A stretch of DNA of 20,812 nucleotides from JAKPCT01 sp029553165 (GTDB lineage: Bacteria > Bacillota > UBA4882 > UBA8346): contig DAORZT010000049.1 of NCBI GenBank assembly GCA_035359995.1, positions 1 to 20,812 of the forward strand, given 5' to 3'. This document shows positions 1 to 7,844 of this stretch, piece after piece. Every line of letters begins with the position of its first letter. The stretch's first letter is position 1. Made by a program: the position numbers and the translations under genes. The notes beneath the pieces were generated by a model that saw only the letters and a list, made by a program, of their open reading frames with translations, made no database searches and was not told where the DNA came from.

Positions 1-279
1 AATATCTACTGGGTTTACGGTTTAGTGCTAAGAGACTGCTGTTCGCAGAGTGTTTCAGAAATAACTGCCGAACTGTATGCCAATAAAATTGCTACCCGTC
101 CGTTTTTTTGGCCAATTCATGAACAGCCGGTCTTTCAAAGGCTGGGACTGTTTCAGGAAGAAAGCTATCCGGTTGCAGAAAAAATTGCACGGCGTGGTTT
201 TTATCTTCCCAGTGGGTTAGCATTGACTACTGAACAGATTGAGAGAGTGGCGATGGTTTTAAAAAGTATTTTGGAATAA
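1..279 (+). CDS. DegT/DnrJ/EryC1-type sugar aminotransferase, C-terminal fragment (perosamine-synthase-like)
   Basis: The reading frame is open from base 1, so the gene starts upstream; the ATG-like starts inside it are not the real start. The 92 visible residues begin NIYWVYGLVL and contain RPFFWPIHEQPVF, SYPVAEK and GFYLPSGLALT. These are typical of the extreme C terminus of PLP-dependent nucleotide-sugar aminotransferases, with closest resemblance from memory to GDP-perosamine synthases. Such enzymes transfer an amino group from glutamate to a 4-keto-6-deoxy sugar nucleotide in the cytoplasm. The PLP lysine and the rest of the active site lie outside the window, so the sugar substrate is uncertain. 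A Gmd gene at 3704 could supply GDP-4-keto-6-deoxymannose, the perosamine precursor. It converges on the methyltransferase at 288 with only 8 bases between them. Confidence 0.8.
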   Translation, partial: NIYWVYGLVLRDCCSQSVSEITAELYANKIATRPFFWPIHEQPVFQRLGLFQEESYPVAEKIARRGFYLPSGLALTTEQIERVAMVLKSILE

Positions 280-287
280 ATCAATCA

Positions 288-1022
288 TCATTTTTTTCTG
301 GCAATTACCCATAAATCCCAGCAATTTGGGTTCAAATCATAAGTCGTAAATTGTTCCAGGGTAAAGCCGGTCAACTGGAGCGCCAGTTGAAGTTCAGGAC
401 GGAAAAAATAACGGATCGCATGAGTTTCTTTGATTTCTGTGGTTTTAATACTGGTGATCGAATTGATAAACAGGTGATAGTTTACTAAAACGGTATTATT
501 ACTTTCATCCAGTACCGGTTCAGCGATCCGGGTGATTTCAATAGTCGGGTCGTTAACCCGTTTGATTCGCACTGTTGGTCGTTCCCGGAGTACCGTTGGT
601 CCATACCAACAGTCGAAGATCAATAACCCGCCCGGTACCAAATGGTGAAATACGGTCTTTAAACTTTGATATAAATCTTGATTGGAAGTTTGATAACTGA
701 TGACATGAAAGAGGGCAATTGCCACATCAAAAGTCTGATTGAGCCGGACGGAACGGATATCGCCTAATGTAAAGGGAATGTCTTTATTTTCAGAACGGGC
801 AATTTCTAACATCGAATTACTGCGATCGACCCCGTGCAGGCTGTAGCCTTTGTCGCTTAACAGTTTGGCATGACGACCGGTGCCACAACCAAGATCGAGG
901 ATCGTTTTGGCATCAGGTTTTAATGATTGAATCAAATTATGGATGAAGTTGGATTCGCTTGGATAATCTTTATCGCGGTATAATAAATTATAGTATTGGG
1001 AGTACTCGGCAAAGGTTTCCAT
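288..1022 (-). CDS. class I SAM-dependent methyltransferase
   Basis: A 244-residue protein with a Rossmann-fold methyltransferase core. Motif I is ILDLGCGTGRH at residues 41-51, the acidic residue binding the SAM ribose is D66 in GVDRS, and LGDIR at 87-91 is the adenine-side motif. FDVAIALFHVISY follows, as in Methyltransf_25/11 proteins. The length is normal for a free-standing enzyme. The ATG is preceded by AGGGGG at a suitable distance. It lies 17 bases downstream of the glycosyltransferase at 1040-2134 on the same strand, so the two are probably cotranscribed. Its place in a glycan locus suggests O- or N-methylation of a sugar, but the acceptor cannot be read from the sequence. Confidence 0.85.
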   Translation of the reverse strand: METFAEYSQYYNLLYRDKDYPSESNFIHNLIQSLKPDAKTILDLGCGTGRHAKLLSDKGYSLHGVDRSNSMLEIARSENKDIPFTLGDIRSVRLNQTFDVAIALFHVISYQTSNQDLYQSLKTVFHHLVPGGLLIFDCWYGPTVLRERPTVRIKRVNDPTIEITRIAEPVLDESNNTVLVNYHLFINSITSIKTTEIKETHAIRYFFRPELQLALQLTGFTLEQFTTYDLNPNCWDLWVIARKK

Positions 1023-1039
1023 CTTAACTTTCCCCCTTG

Positions 1040-2134
1040 TTAATTAATAATGTTTAGAATTTTTTGGTAAATCGGTTTCATATAGCGATCAAAGTTATAT
1101 TTTTCACTGGCTAAATAAAGCGCTTTTGCTGAAAAATCAGTAGGATTAGCTTCATATTGTTGGAATGCATTTTGTAAGTTAAGTTCATTGATCTCCTTGA
1201 TGAAAAGAAATGGCGGCTGGTGGGTTAATTCATGGTCGATGTTGGTGATGACCGCTAATCCATTCCACAGGTATGAGGCGATCTTTCCCGAGGAAAAAAT
1301 TAGATTATCAAAATTACCGGAAATAGACGGACTTTGATAAAGAGCCAGACCCAGATTGAAGGAACGGAGCATTTGATAATAGTTGCTGTCATTATAATAA
1401 TTGGTATCGAGCCTTACATTCGGAATTTCCCTGATGATGTTTTTGATTGATTCTACATAATAATCAGTCCCCATCGAATGACCGTGTAACACTAATTCAT
1501 AATTTTTAAATGAGGGACAGTTTTTAAGTTCATTAAGCAGCTTTGTTAAACAGGACCACTCTGCAAAGTAACCGGAATAGATTATTCTGAACGGTTTGGT
1601 TTTAACTTTGGTAATTTCAAAGGATTTTAAAGGGCGGAGCGCCACCGGTAAATACTCAAAGTCAATTGCGGTATTAAGATATTTGCTAATCGTTTCTCCC
1701 CGTTCAACGCTTTGGACGGTAATTAAACCACAGTTGGAAATTGTTTTGGCAGCATAAGTCTTATCAAAAAATGCCAAATAATCTATTCCTTCAAGCGATA
1801 AGAAGACTACCTTCGATAAATCAGCATTAAGTTGATTGATAATATTTAATGCCAGAAAATCAACAGCAAAGATTATATTGTAATGGTTGATTTTTGTTTT
1901 TATAGAGTCAATGAAACTCTTTGTTTTGGATTGTGAACTGTCATTAGGGGATTTCTGGTTAATTATATTGGTTTTTTTAAGTGCAAGATTAGGATAACGT
2001 CTTAATGAGTCAACGTAGATATCAACAACCCAGTTTTGTTCGGTTAGATAGGAACAAATATTGAGGATTGTAGGTGATACTTCAATTGAATACTCATAGC
2101 TGATGATTGCAGCCGAATTATTCTGAATTCTCAT
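1040..2134 (-). CDS. GT-B-fold glycosyltransferase (GT4/group 1-like)
   Basis: A 364-residue protein. The C-terminal half looks like the nucleotide-sugar-binding domain of group 1 glycosyltransferases: FRIIYSGYFAEW, YELVLHGHSMG, NVRLDTNYYND and then SSGKIASYLWNGLAVITN, the usual loop that contacts the donor sugar. The N-terminal acceptor domain is weakly conserved and I do not recognise a subfamily. There is no signal peptide or clear membrane segment. The ATG at 2134 has a GGAG-type ribosome site 7 bases upstream. The gene is AT-rich and Asn/Ile/Tyr-rich compared with the plus-strand glycan genes, and with its neighbour at 288 it runs against the main locus. This suggests a separately acquired block. 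Donor and acceptor are unknown. Confidence 0.72.
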   Translation of the reverse strand: MRIQNNSAAIISYEYSIEVSPTILNICSYLTEQNWVVDIYVDSLRRYPNLALKKTNIINQKSPNDSSQSKTKSFIDSIKTKINHYNIIFAVDFLALNIINQLNADLSKVVFLSLEGIDYLAFFDKTYAAKTISNCGLITVQSVERGETISKYLNTAIDFEYLPVALRPLKSFEITKVKTKPFRIIYSGYFAEWSCLTKLLNELKNCPSFKNYELVLHGHSMGTDYYVESIKNIIREIPNVRLDTNYYNDSNYYQMLRSFNLGLALYQSPSISGNFDNLIFSSGKIASYLWNGLAVITNIDHELTHQPPFLFIKEINELNLQNAFQQYEANPTDFSAKALYLASEKYNFDRYMKPIYQKILNIIN

Positions 2135-2150
2135 TTTTTACTCCGTGGTT

Positions 2151-2350
2151 TCATAGATAGCTATCAAACAAAATCTTCTTTTTTCGGAATACCAAATAAC
2201 GTGAGATTCCTTCTCCAACAGTTAGGAATAAACCTTGATTTCCATGGGGAGAAAAAACGCGTTTTATATCTATTCCAAATAGTCTCCTACAGATAAGTTG
2301 GCTGCTCTCGCAGCAGCTACAGTCTTATCCGCAGCAATGTAACCTTTCAA
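2151..2350 (-). pseudogene. decayed remnant of a class I SAM-dependent methyltransferase gene (tentative)
   Basis: A TTG codon at 2350 has an excellent GGAGG site 6 bases upstream. It starts a 26-codon reading frame, down to a stop at 2270, whose TVAAARAANLSVGDYLE resembles the N terminus of a family of Bacillota SAM methyltransferases (pattern TVxAAxxAxxSVxDYVExLW). In a second frame the sequence then stays open from about 2282 to a stop at 2151, reading LFGIDIKRVFSPHGNQ and GEGISRYLVFRKKK; the latter resembles the C terminus of the same family (SRYLVFRK-type ending). The SAM-binding middle is absent. I infer a gene with a large internal deletion and a frameshift. The family match is from memory. 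The alternative is a short leader peptide plus chance coding. The rest of this gap (2351-2540) shows nothing convincing. Confidence 0.4.
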
Positions 2351-2540
2351 TATAAACCTCCATTGTCATATTAAAAATAAACGCGATTAAGTTTAGTTAT
2401 TTCAATTCTATGATTGTGTATTGAGCTTTAGAAGTGAAGGATTTGTTTGGATGTTTTAGATATTAACCGTTACTCTTTTTTCAGCATACTTTAACTAAGA
2501 GGTAGCATTTGTGTGAATAAAAAGCTTGGGGGAGAAAAAA

Positions 2541-3614
2541 TTGCGTATTGCGATAATTGCTGACCGTTTGGTACTGGGGGGATTGGAAACCCATTTAATC
2601 TCCGTAATCAATGAGTTATTAAAACGGGGGCATCAGGTCCTGTTGAATGCCGCTTATATTAATCCGAAGTTACTGGCGCAATTTAACCCTACGAATTCAC
2701 CCGCATTTCAGTATCAGCTCTGGACTGAAGATCCGGTCTTTGATGTGCAACGATTTGATCCCGAGGTAATCCATGCCCATCCGTTTACGGCAATTTTTCG
2801 GGGGTTTAATGTCGCCCAAACACTTGGGAAACCGCTGGTAGTAACAATCCATGGTTTTTATGATTTCGGAGTCGATCGCTCACCATTAGGAAATCAGGTG
2901 AGTGAGTTTGCGAAGGCGATCATTGCAGTCGATGACGGAGTTGCTGAAGTCGTATCCGGCTCTACGGCCCATCCGGAGAAGCTTAAAGTTATCTATAACG
3001 GGATTGACCTTGAGCAGTTTACTCCATTAGCTGCCAATCAGGGAAACCGGGCCGACTATGGATTGATCCCGCATTGGAAGACGATTGTCGTTGTCAGTCG
3101 GTTAGCTGACGGTAAAGATGGGCCAATCGTCCAGTTGTTACAGGTAGCAGTGAAATTAGCCAAGGTCCTGAAAGGATTAAACGTTGTAATTGTTGGTGAC
3201 GGTGACAAACGCGATCTGATTCAAACTCAAGTAAACAATCTCAATTCACTTGGGGACTTGAAGATATTCTTTGCCGGCGCTTGCGAGAGAGTAATTGAGT
3301 TTCTCGGTCTGGCCGACCTGGTCTTAGCCTGTGACCGTGCTGCATTGGAGGCAATGGCCTGTGAACGGGCGGTTTTTGGAATGAATGCGGCCGGTTTTGC
3401 CGGGGCGATTACCAACAGTAACTACCAACCGGTCTTGTTTTACCGCCGGGGCTATCGTAAATATACTGATGGACAACTGATTCAGGAGTTACAATCGTTA
3501 TTACAACATCATAATCAGCTTCGTACCTTAGCATTAATGGGGCATTCAATTGTGCTAAGGCATTTTAATATCGTTGATACGGTTAACCGGTTAGAGACGG
3601 TCTACCAACAATGA
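2541..3614 (+). CDS. GT4 family glycosyltransferase
   Basis: A GT-B-fold retaining glycosyltransferase, 357 residues from the chosen start. The N terminus MRIAIIADRLVLGGLETHLI is the standard GT4 opening, with the glycine-rich acceptor loop. VIHAHPF, VVTIHGFYDF, KLKVIYNGIDLEQFTP and TIVVVSRL follow in the usual order. The C-terminal donor motif is present but degenerate: ALEAMACERAVFGM instead of the common E-G-F-G-x5-EAMA pattern. I prefer TTG at 2541 because GGGGGAG lies 6 bases upstream; a TTG at 2526 is in frame but has no ribosome site. It leads the plus-strand run that continues with gmd after 89 bases. It probably adds one sugar on the cytoplasmic face of the membrane; donor unknown. 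Confidence 0.85.
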   Translation: MRIAIIADRLVLGGLETHLISVINELLKRGHQVLLNAAYINPKLLAQFNPTNSPAFQYQLWTEDPVFDVQRFDPEVIHAHPFTAIFRGFNVAQTLGKPLVVTIHGFYDFGVDRSPLGNQVSEFAKAIIAVDDGVAEVVSGSTAHPEKLKVIYNGIDLEQFTPLAANQGNRADYGLIPHWKTIVVVSRLADGKDGPIVQLLQVAVKLAKVLKGLNVVIVGDGDKRDLIQTQVNNLNSLGDLKIFFAGACERVIEFLGLADLVLACDRAALEAMACERAVFGMNAAGFAGAITNSNYQPVLFYRRGYRKYTDGQLIQELQSLLQHHNQLRTLALMGHSIVLRHFNIVDTVNRLETVYQQ

Positions 3615-3703
3615 TAAATAGGATAATGGCGCTAACACCGATAATAGTTTAGCCTCATAGATTATATAAAAGTTAGAGTCTGAAGAAACATGAGGGGAAA
3701 ACT

Positions 3704-4762
3704 ATGGCAAAGACTGCTTTAATTACTGGAATAACCGGACAGGATGGCGCTTATTTAGCAGAATTGCTGTTGAATAAAGGCTATGAAGTGCATGGGATCA
3801 AGCGGCGAGTTTCATTGATTAACACCGCTAGGATTGACCACTTATATCAAGATATTCATGAAGAAAACTGCCGTTTTAAATTACATTATGGCGATATGAC
3901 CGATTCAACCAATTTAATCCGGATTTTGCAGGAGGTTCAGCCCGATGAAATCTATAACTTAGCAGCCCAAAGTCATGTAATGGTTTCATTTGAAACCCCG
4001 GAATATACGGCTAATGCAGACGCTATCGGTACCCTCCGTCTGTTGGAAGCGATCAAACTGTTAAAACTGACCGATAGGACCAGGTTTTATCAGGCGTCTA
4101 CCAGTGAACTGTACGGTAATACGCCGGTCATCCCCCAAACCGAGACTACTCCGTTTCGCCCCAGAAGTCCCTACGCCGCAGCAAAACTCTATGCTTATTG
4201 GGTAACCGTAAACTATCGTGAAGCATACAATATTTTTGCCTGTAACGGCATCCTGTTCAATCACGAATCTCCGTTACGTGGAGAGACGTTTGTAACCCGT
4301 AAAGTAACTATCGGTATCGCCAAGATCAAATACGGGTTGCAGGAGAAGCTTTATTTAGGTAACCTGGATGCTAAACGTGATTGGGGTTATGCCGGAGATT
4401 ATGTGGAAGCAATGTGGCGCATCTTGCAACAGCCGGAACCGGATGATTACGTTATCGCTACCGGGATGACCCATACGGTCCGGGAGTTTGTCGAGTTGGC
4501 ATTTGCTGAGGCAGGAATTGATCTAGTCTGGGAGGGGACCGGCGTTGCCGAACGAGGAATTGACCAACAGACCGGTAAAGAGTTGGTTGTGGTTGATCTC
4601 CGTTATTTCCGTCCGACCGAGGTTGATTTATTGTTGGGTGATTATTCAAAGGCGCAGCAACGACTGGGCTGGAAACCGACGGTTACCTTTCCTGAATTAG
4701 TAAAGATGATGGTTGAGCATGATTTGAAGCTGGTAGAAACTCAATTAGGAATTAAGAGGTAG
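3704..4762 (+). CDS. gmd: GDP-mannose 4,6-dehydratase
   Basis: It converts GDP-D-mannose to GDP-4-keto-6-deoxy-D-mannose, the first step to GDP-L-fucose and also to GDP-rhamnose and GDP-perosamine. The 352 residues have the short-chain dehydrogenase fold: GITGQDG at 9-15 binds NADP, followed by GIKRRVSLINTARIDHLY, which is diagnostic of Gmd. The active site is complete: T133 and E135 in ASTSELYG, then Y157 and K161 in SPYAAAK, one residue later than in the E. coli enzyme (T132, E134, Y156, K160). NHESPLRGETFVTRK and the late GWKPTVTFPELV complete the signature. The start ATG follows GAGGGG. fcl begins 3 bases after the stop, so the two steps are cotranscribed. Confidence 0.97.
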   Translation: MAKTALITGITGQDGAYLAELLLNKGYEVHGIKRRVSLINTARIDHLYQDIHEENCRFKLHYGDMTDSTNLIRILQEVQPDEIYNLAAQSHVMVSFETPEYTANADAIGTLRLLEAIKLLKLTDRTRFYQASTSELYGNTPVIPQTETTPFRPRSPYAAAKLYAYWVTVNYREAYNIFACNGILFNHESPLRGETFVTRKVTIGIAKIKYGLQEKLYLGNLDAKRDWGYAGDYVEAMWRILQQPEPDDYVIATGMTHTVREFVELAFAEAGIDLVWEGTGVAERGIDQQTGKELVVVDLRYFRPTEVDLLLGDYSKAQQRLGWKPTVTFPELVKMMVEHDLKLVETQLGIKR

Positions 4763-4765
4763 CAG

Positions 4766-5707
4766 ATGGATAAACAAGCAAGAATTTTTATTGCCGGACA
4801 TAAGGGATTGGTTGGAACCGCGTTAATTAATCAATTGCGTTCGTTGGATTATCAAAATTTAATTGTGGCTACCAAAGAAGAGTTGGATTTGCGAGATCCA
4901 TTGGCAGTTGACGCGTTTTTTGCCGCTACGCAGCCGGAGTATATTTTCCTGGCAGCAGCCAAGGTTGGCGGAATCCATGCTAACAATACTTATCCAGCAG
5001 AGTTTATCTATGATAATTTAATGATTCAGACGAACGTAATCCATAATGCCTATAAGTATCAGGCTAAAAAGTTGCTGTTTTTAGGCAGTTCCTGTATCTA
5101 TCCTAAGTATGCCCCACAACCAATCCGTGAGCGGTATTTAATGACTGGGCTTTTGGAACCGACCAATGAGGCATACGCGATTGCCAAGATTGTGGGGATT
5201 AAAATGTGTCAGAGTTATAACCGGCAATATGGTACTAACTTCATTACCGTGATGCCGAGTAATCTGTATGGACCATTCGATAATTTTGACCTGGAGACTT
5301 CGCATGTCTTACCGGCATTGATTCGTAAATTCCACGAAGCAAAAGTTAATAAGGCTTCCTTGGTTGAGCTGTGGGGGAGTGGAAGCCCGCGCAGGGAGTT
5401 TCTCCATGTTGCTGATTTGGCTTCAGCCTGTCTGTTTTTGATGGAACATTATTCAGATAACGAACCGGTTAATGTTGGCGCCGGATTTGACATCAGTATT
5501 GCAGAGTTAGCTCAAATGGTCAAAAAAATAATTGGTTATCATGGCAAGATCGTTTGGGACAGTTCGAAACCTGATGGAACGCCACGCAAACTGTTGGATA
5601 TCAGGAAGATTACCGGTATCGGTTGGAAGCCAAAGCTTTCATTGAAAGAAGGGATTAAACAGACGTATGAGTGGTTTTTGGCAAATAAAGAATTGATAAC
5701 GAGGTAA
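4766..5707 (+). CDS. fcl: GDP-L-fucose synthase (GDP-4-keto-6-deoxymannose epimerase/reductase)
   Basis: A bifunctional 3,5-epimerase and NADPH-dependent 4-reductase that makes GDP-L-fucose from the Gmd product. The 313-residue length is normal. The cofactor loop is AGHKGLVG (G11, G14, G17). Active-site residues are S108 and C110 in LGSSCIYP, Y137 and K141 in YAIAK, and H180 in ETSHVLPAL, each one position after the E. coli numbering (S107, C109, Y136, K140, H179). The GSGSPRREFLHVADLA stretch is also typical. GAGG upstream and the 3-base spacing after gmd indicate translational linkage. The product, GDP-L-fucose, is the donor for the GT11 fucosyltransferase at 8545. The next gene starts only after 252 bases. 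Confidence 0.97.
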   Translation: MDKQARIFIAGHKGLVGTALINQLRSLDYQNLIVATKEELDLRDPLAVDAFFAATQPEYIFLAAAKVGGIHANNTYPAEFIYDNLMIQTNVIHNAYKYQAKKLLFLGSSCIYPKYAPQPIRERYLMTGLLEPTNEAYAIAKIVGIKMCQSYNRQYGTNFITVMPSNLYGPFDNFDLETSHVLPALIRKFHEAKVNKASLVELWGSGSPRREFLHVADLASACLFLMEHYSDNEPVNVGAGFDISIAELAQMVKKIIGYHGKIVWDSSKPDGTPRKLLDIRKITGIGWKPKLSLKEGIKQTYEWFLANKELITR

Positions 5708-5893
5708 TGCTATGTTGTTTGATTACAAAATAGTATTAGGTTTTTAGGCTTAATATGTAAAAATGCAGGTGAAACAATTGATTTATCGATGCAAAGATGA
5801 TTGGGATGGATAACTGTTTGCTGATTCCACGATACACTTACCCGGTTGTCTGTTAACATGTCAACTTTCATAGCCAGATGATTCAGTAATGAT

Positions 5894-5922
5894 TTAACCG
5901 GTATTTTTATTAACCCTAAAAT
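5894..5922 (+). promoter_or_regulatory. possible sigma-A-type promoter before the STELLO-like gene pair
   Basis: TTAACC and TAAAAT are separated by 17 bases, 38 bases upstream of the ATG at 5960. The match is 4 of 6 and 5 of 6 to consensus, in an AT-rich stretch where chance hits are common. The 252-base gap after fcl (5708-5959) shows no terminator hairpin or convincing gene. Confidence 0.3.
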
Positions 5923-5959
5923 GAGTTATTAATATCAATTGGATAGCGAGGATTTGCCG

Positions 5960-6844
5960 ATGAGAGCTTCTTTAATGATTGTCTTTAATCAACCTTTCGT
6001 AGAGAATATCCCCAAGTTAGAGCAGTTGTACCGGGGGCGGTTCCCGGACCTGGATTATCTGGTTCCGTTTGTGCCTGATTCGCCGCATATCTTTGCAGTT
6101 CATTGCCGCAGTGATATTTTCCAGGGCTACTTTGCCGAGGTCTATCCCAGAATTCGGAACAATCCGTTTAGCCATTTTATCTTTTGTGCCGATGACCTGT
6201 TACTCAATCCCAGCCTTAACGCAGGAAATATTTTGGGCATCTTAAATTTAAAACCGGGGGTTGGTTACATCAAGGAAGCAATACCTTTAGCGCACGGATT
6301 TCATAATGGTTGGATGCATACGATGCCAGCATTTGCGGCAATTTCTAAAGCACAATATAATGGGATTCTGCCAAGGCCAGAAACGGCAGCTCAACTGATT
6401 GGTAGACACGGGATCCCATGGGTTCCAATTAACAAAGAACATCTGGCGAAATACCAACAAACAACCACCCAACCTGACGGTTATACTGCCGAATTAACCG
6501 GATTGGTTGCCAGATTTGGTGATTATTACGCCTATCCGTTAGTCTACGGTTATTCAGATTTTATTGTTGTCCCGGCAGAAGCTTTCAATCTCTTTGCCCA
6601 CTATTGCGGATTATTTGCCTCCATTAATCTGTTTGTAGAAGTTGCCGTTCCAACGGCGTTATTGATGAGTTGTAACGCGGTTAACACCGAAGCGCATATA
6701 AACTGGGAGGGCACAGAATATTGGGATGCGCAGCGGATTGAGAAGTTACAAAGATTTAACTATAATTTACCAAGTTTATTGCAATCTTTTGAATCCAACC
6801 AGCTTTATATTCATCCGGTAAAATTATCGCAATGGAGACTGTGA
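5960..6844 (+). CDS. STELLO C-terminal-module-like protein, putative GT-A-type glycosyltransferase
   Basis: A 294-residue cytoplasmic protein with no signal peptide. Its start MRASLMIVFNQPFVENI, then LEQLYRGRFPDL and HFIFCADDLLLNP (D78, D79), have the spacing of a GT-A domain with an acidic metal or sugar-nucleotide motif. From memory this order resembles the C-terminal part of plant STELLO proteins, where LYGRIF and FLFVQDDTVLN occupy similar positions. I treat that as an inference. The next gene encodes a DUF288/STELLO module, which supports it. The ATG at 5960 is preferred because GCGAGG lies 8 bases upstream; the in-frame TTG at 5939 has no site. The stop overlaps the next start as TGATG, so the products are made together. 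Substrate unknown. Confidence 0.55.
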   Translation: MRASLMIVFNQPFVENIPKLEQLYRGRFPDLDYLVPFVPDSPHIFAVHCRSDIFQGYFAEVYPRIRNNPFSHFIFCADDLLLNPSLNAGNILGILNLKPGVGYIKEAIPLAHGFHNGWMHTMPAFAAISKAQYNGILPRPETAAQLIGRHGIPWVPINKEHLAKYQQTTTQPDGYTAELTGLVARFGDYYAYPLVYGYSDFIVVPAEAFNLFAHYCGLFASINLFVEVAVPTALLMSCNAVNTEAHINWEGTEYWDAQRIEKLQRFNYNLPSLLQSFESNQLYIHPVKLSQWRL

Positions 6845-7824
6845 TGGAAAATGGTGCGCTTAAACGAACGATTGTGATCACTACAATTTACCAACCTTCA
6901 AAGGCAGTCCAGTTATATTCACAACAAGAGGAGTATTCATTAATTGTAGTCGGTGATTTAAAGACGCCGTCTGACTGGCATTATGATGATAGCTTGTATC
7001 TTTCGGTCGAGTACCAAAAAAAGTGGAATTCAAAACTTGTCAGCAGTATTCCCTGGAACCATTACTCCCGCAAGATGATTGGCTATCTTTATGCAATTCA
7101 GGCAGGAGCGGAAATAATTGTTGATACTGATGATGATAATATTCCATTACCGAATTGGGGATTCCCTGATTTTGAAGGTAGTTTCAATTTAACCGAAGCG
7201 GACCAGGGATTTGTCAATGTCTACTCTTATTTTGGCACACAATCAGTTTGGCCGCGGGGGCTACCGTTAACCCGGATCCGGCAGAAGGTTACCGATTACC
7301 ATCGGACCACGCTTAAAGTTTCAATTTGGCAAGGGCTAGCGAATGAGGATCCGGATGTTGATGCCATCTTTCGCCTGACCAGAGGTGAAACAATATTCTT
7401 TCAAAAGCGAAGACCACTTATTTTGGCGCCAGGCACGCTCTGTCCCTTTAATTCACAGAATACCTTGTTTACTAAAGAAGTATTTCCGTTACTCTATTTA
7501 CCGACTACGACAACGTTTCGCTTTACCGATATCTTAAGGAGTTTCGTGGCGCAACCGATCTTATGGGCCAACGATCTGCACTTGGGTTTTTGCAGTGCTT
7601 CAGTCTATCAAAGGCGGAATGCTCATAACTTACAAAATGATTTTGTCCAGGAATTACCAGGCTACCTTTTCTCCGAGATGATTCCTGATTGGGTAGCAGG
7701 AGTAATCAGCAGTAACGCCAGTATGGTAGATAATCTTTATAATGCTTATGAATGTTTGGTTGCTAAAGGAATAGTATTAGCAGAAGAGATGCCGGTTTTG
7801 GAGTGTTGGTTGGAGTCAATCTAA
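6844..7824 (+). CDS. DUF288 / STELLO-family putative glycosyltransferase
   Basis: A 326-residue protein matching the STELLO (DUF288) family: TIVITTIYQPSKAV at the start, LIVVGDLKTPSDW, LYLSVEYQKKW, IPWNHYSRKMIGYLYAIQ and the acidic IIVDTDDDNIPLP (residues 94-99 DTDDDN). In plants, STELLO proteins sit in the Golgi and affect cellulose synthase assembly; the family is also found in bacteria and animals with no settled reaction. The DDDN motif and conserved W/N/R residues suggest a GT-A fold. The ATG at 6844 is chosen over 6832 because GGAG lies 6 bases upstream and the start shares a base with the preceding stop (TGATG). Sitting between fucose synthesis and the GT6/GT11 genes, it probably acts on the same glycan. 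Confidence 0.82.
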   Translation: MENGALKRTIVITTIYQPSKAVQLYSQQEEYSLIVVGDLKTPSDWHYDDSLYLSVEYQKKWNSKLVSSIPWNHYSRKMIGYLYAIQAGAEIIVDTDDDNIPLPNWGFPDFEGSFNLTEADQGFVNVYSYFGTQSVWPRGLPLTRIRQKVTDYHRTTLKVSIWQGLANEDPDVDAIFRLTRGETIFFQKRRPLILAPGTLCPFNSQNTLFTKEVFPLLYLPTTTTFRFTDILRSFVAQPILWANDLHLGFCSASVYQRRNAHNLQNDFVQELPGYLFSEMIPDWVAGVISSNASMVDNLYNAYECLVAKGIVLAEEMPVLECWLESI

Positions 7825-7844
7825 AATAGCGAGGTTAAGTTAGA

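Noticed and set aside
5710..5871. Minus-strand 53-codon frame in the gap after fcl
   Set aside because: It has an ATG but no ribosome site and no resemblance to any family; it is likely chance in a non-coding gap.
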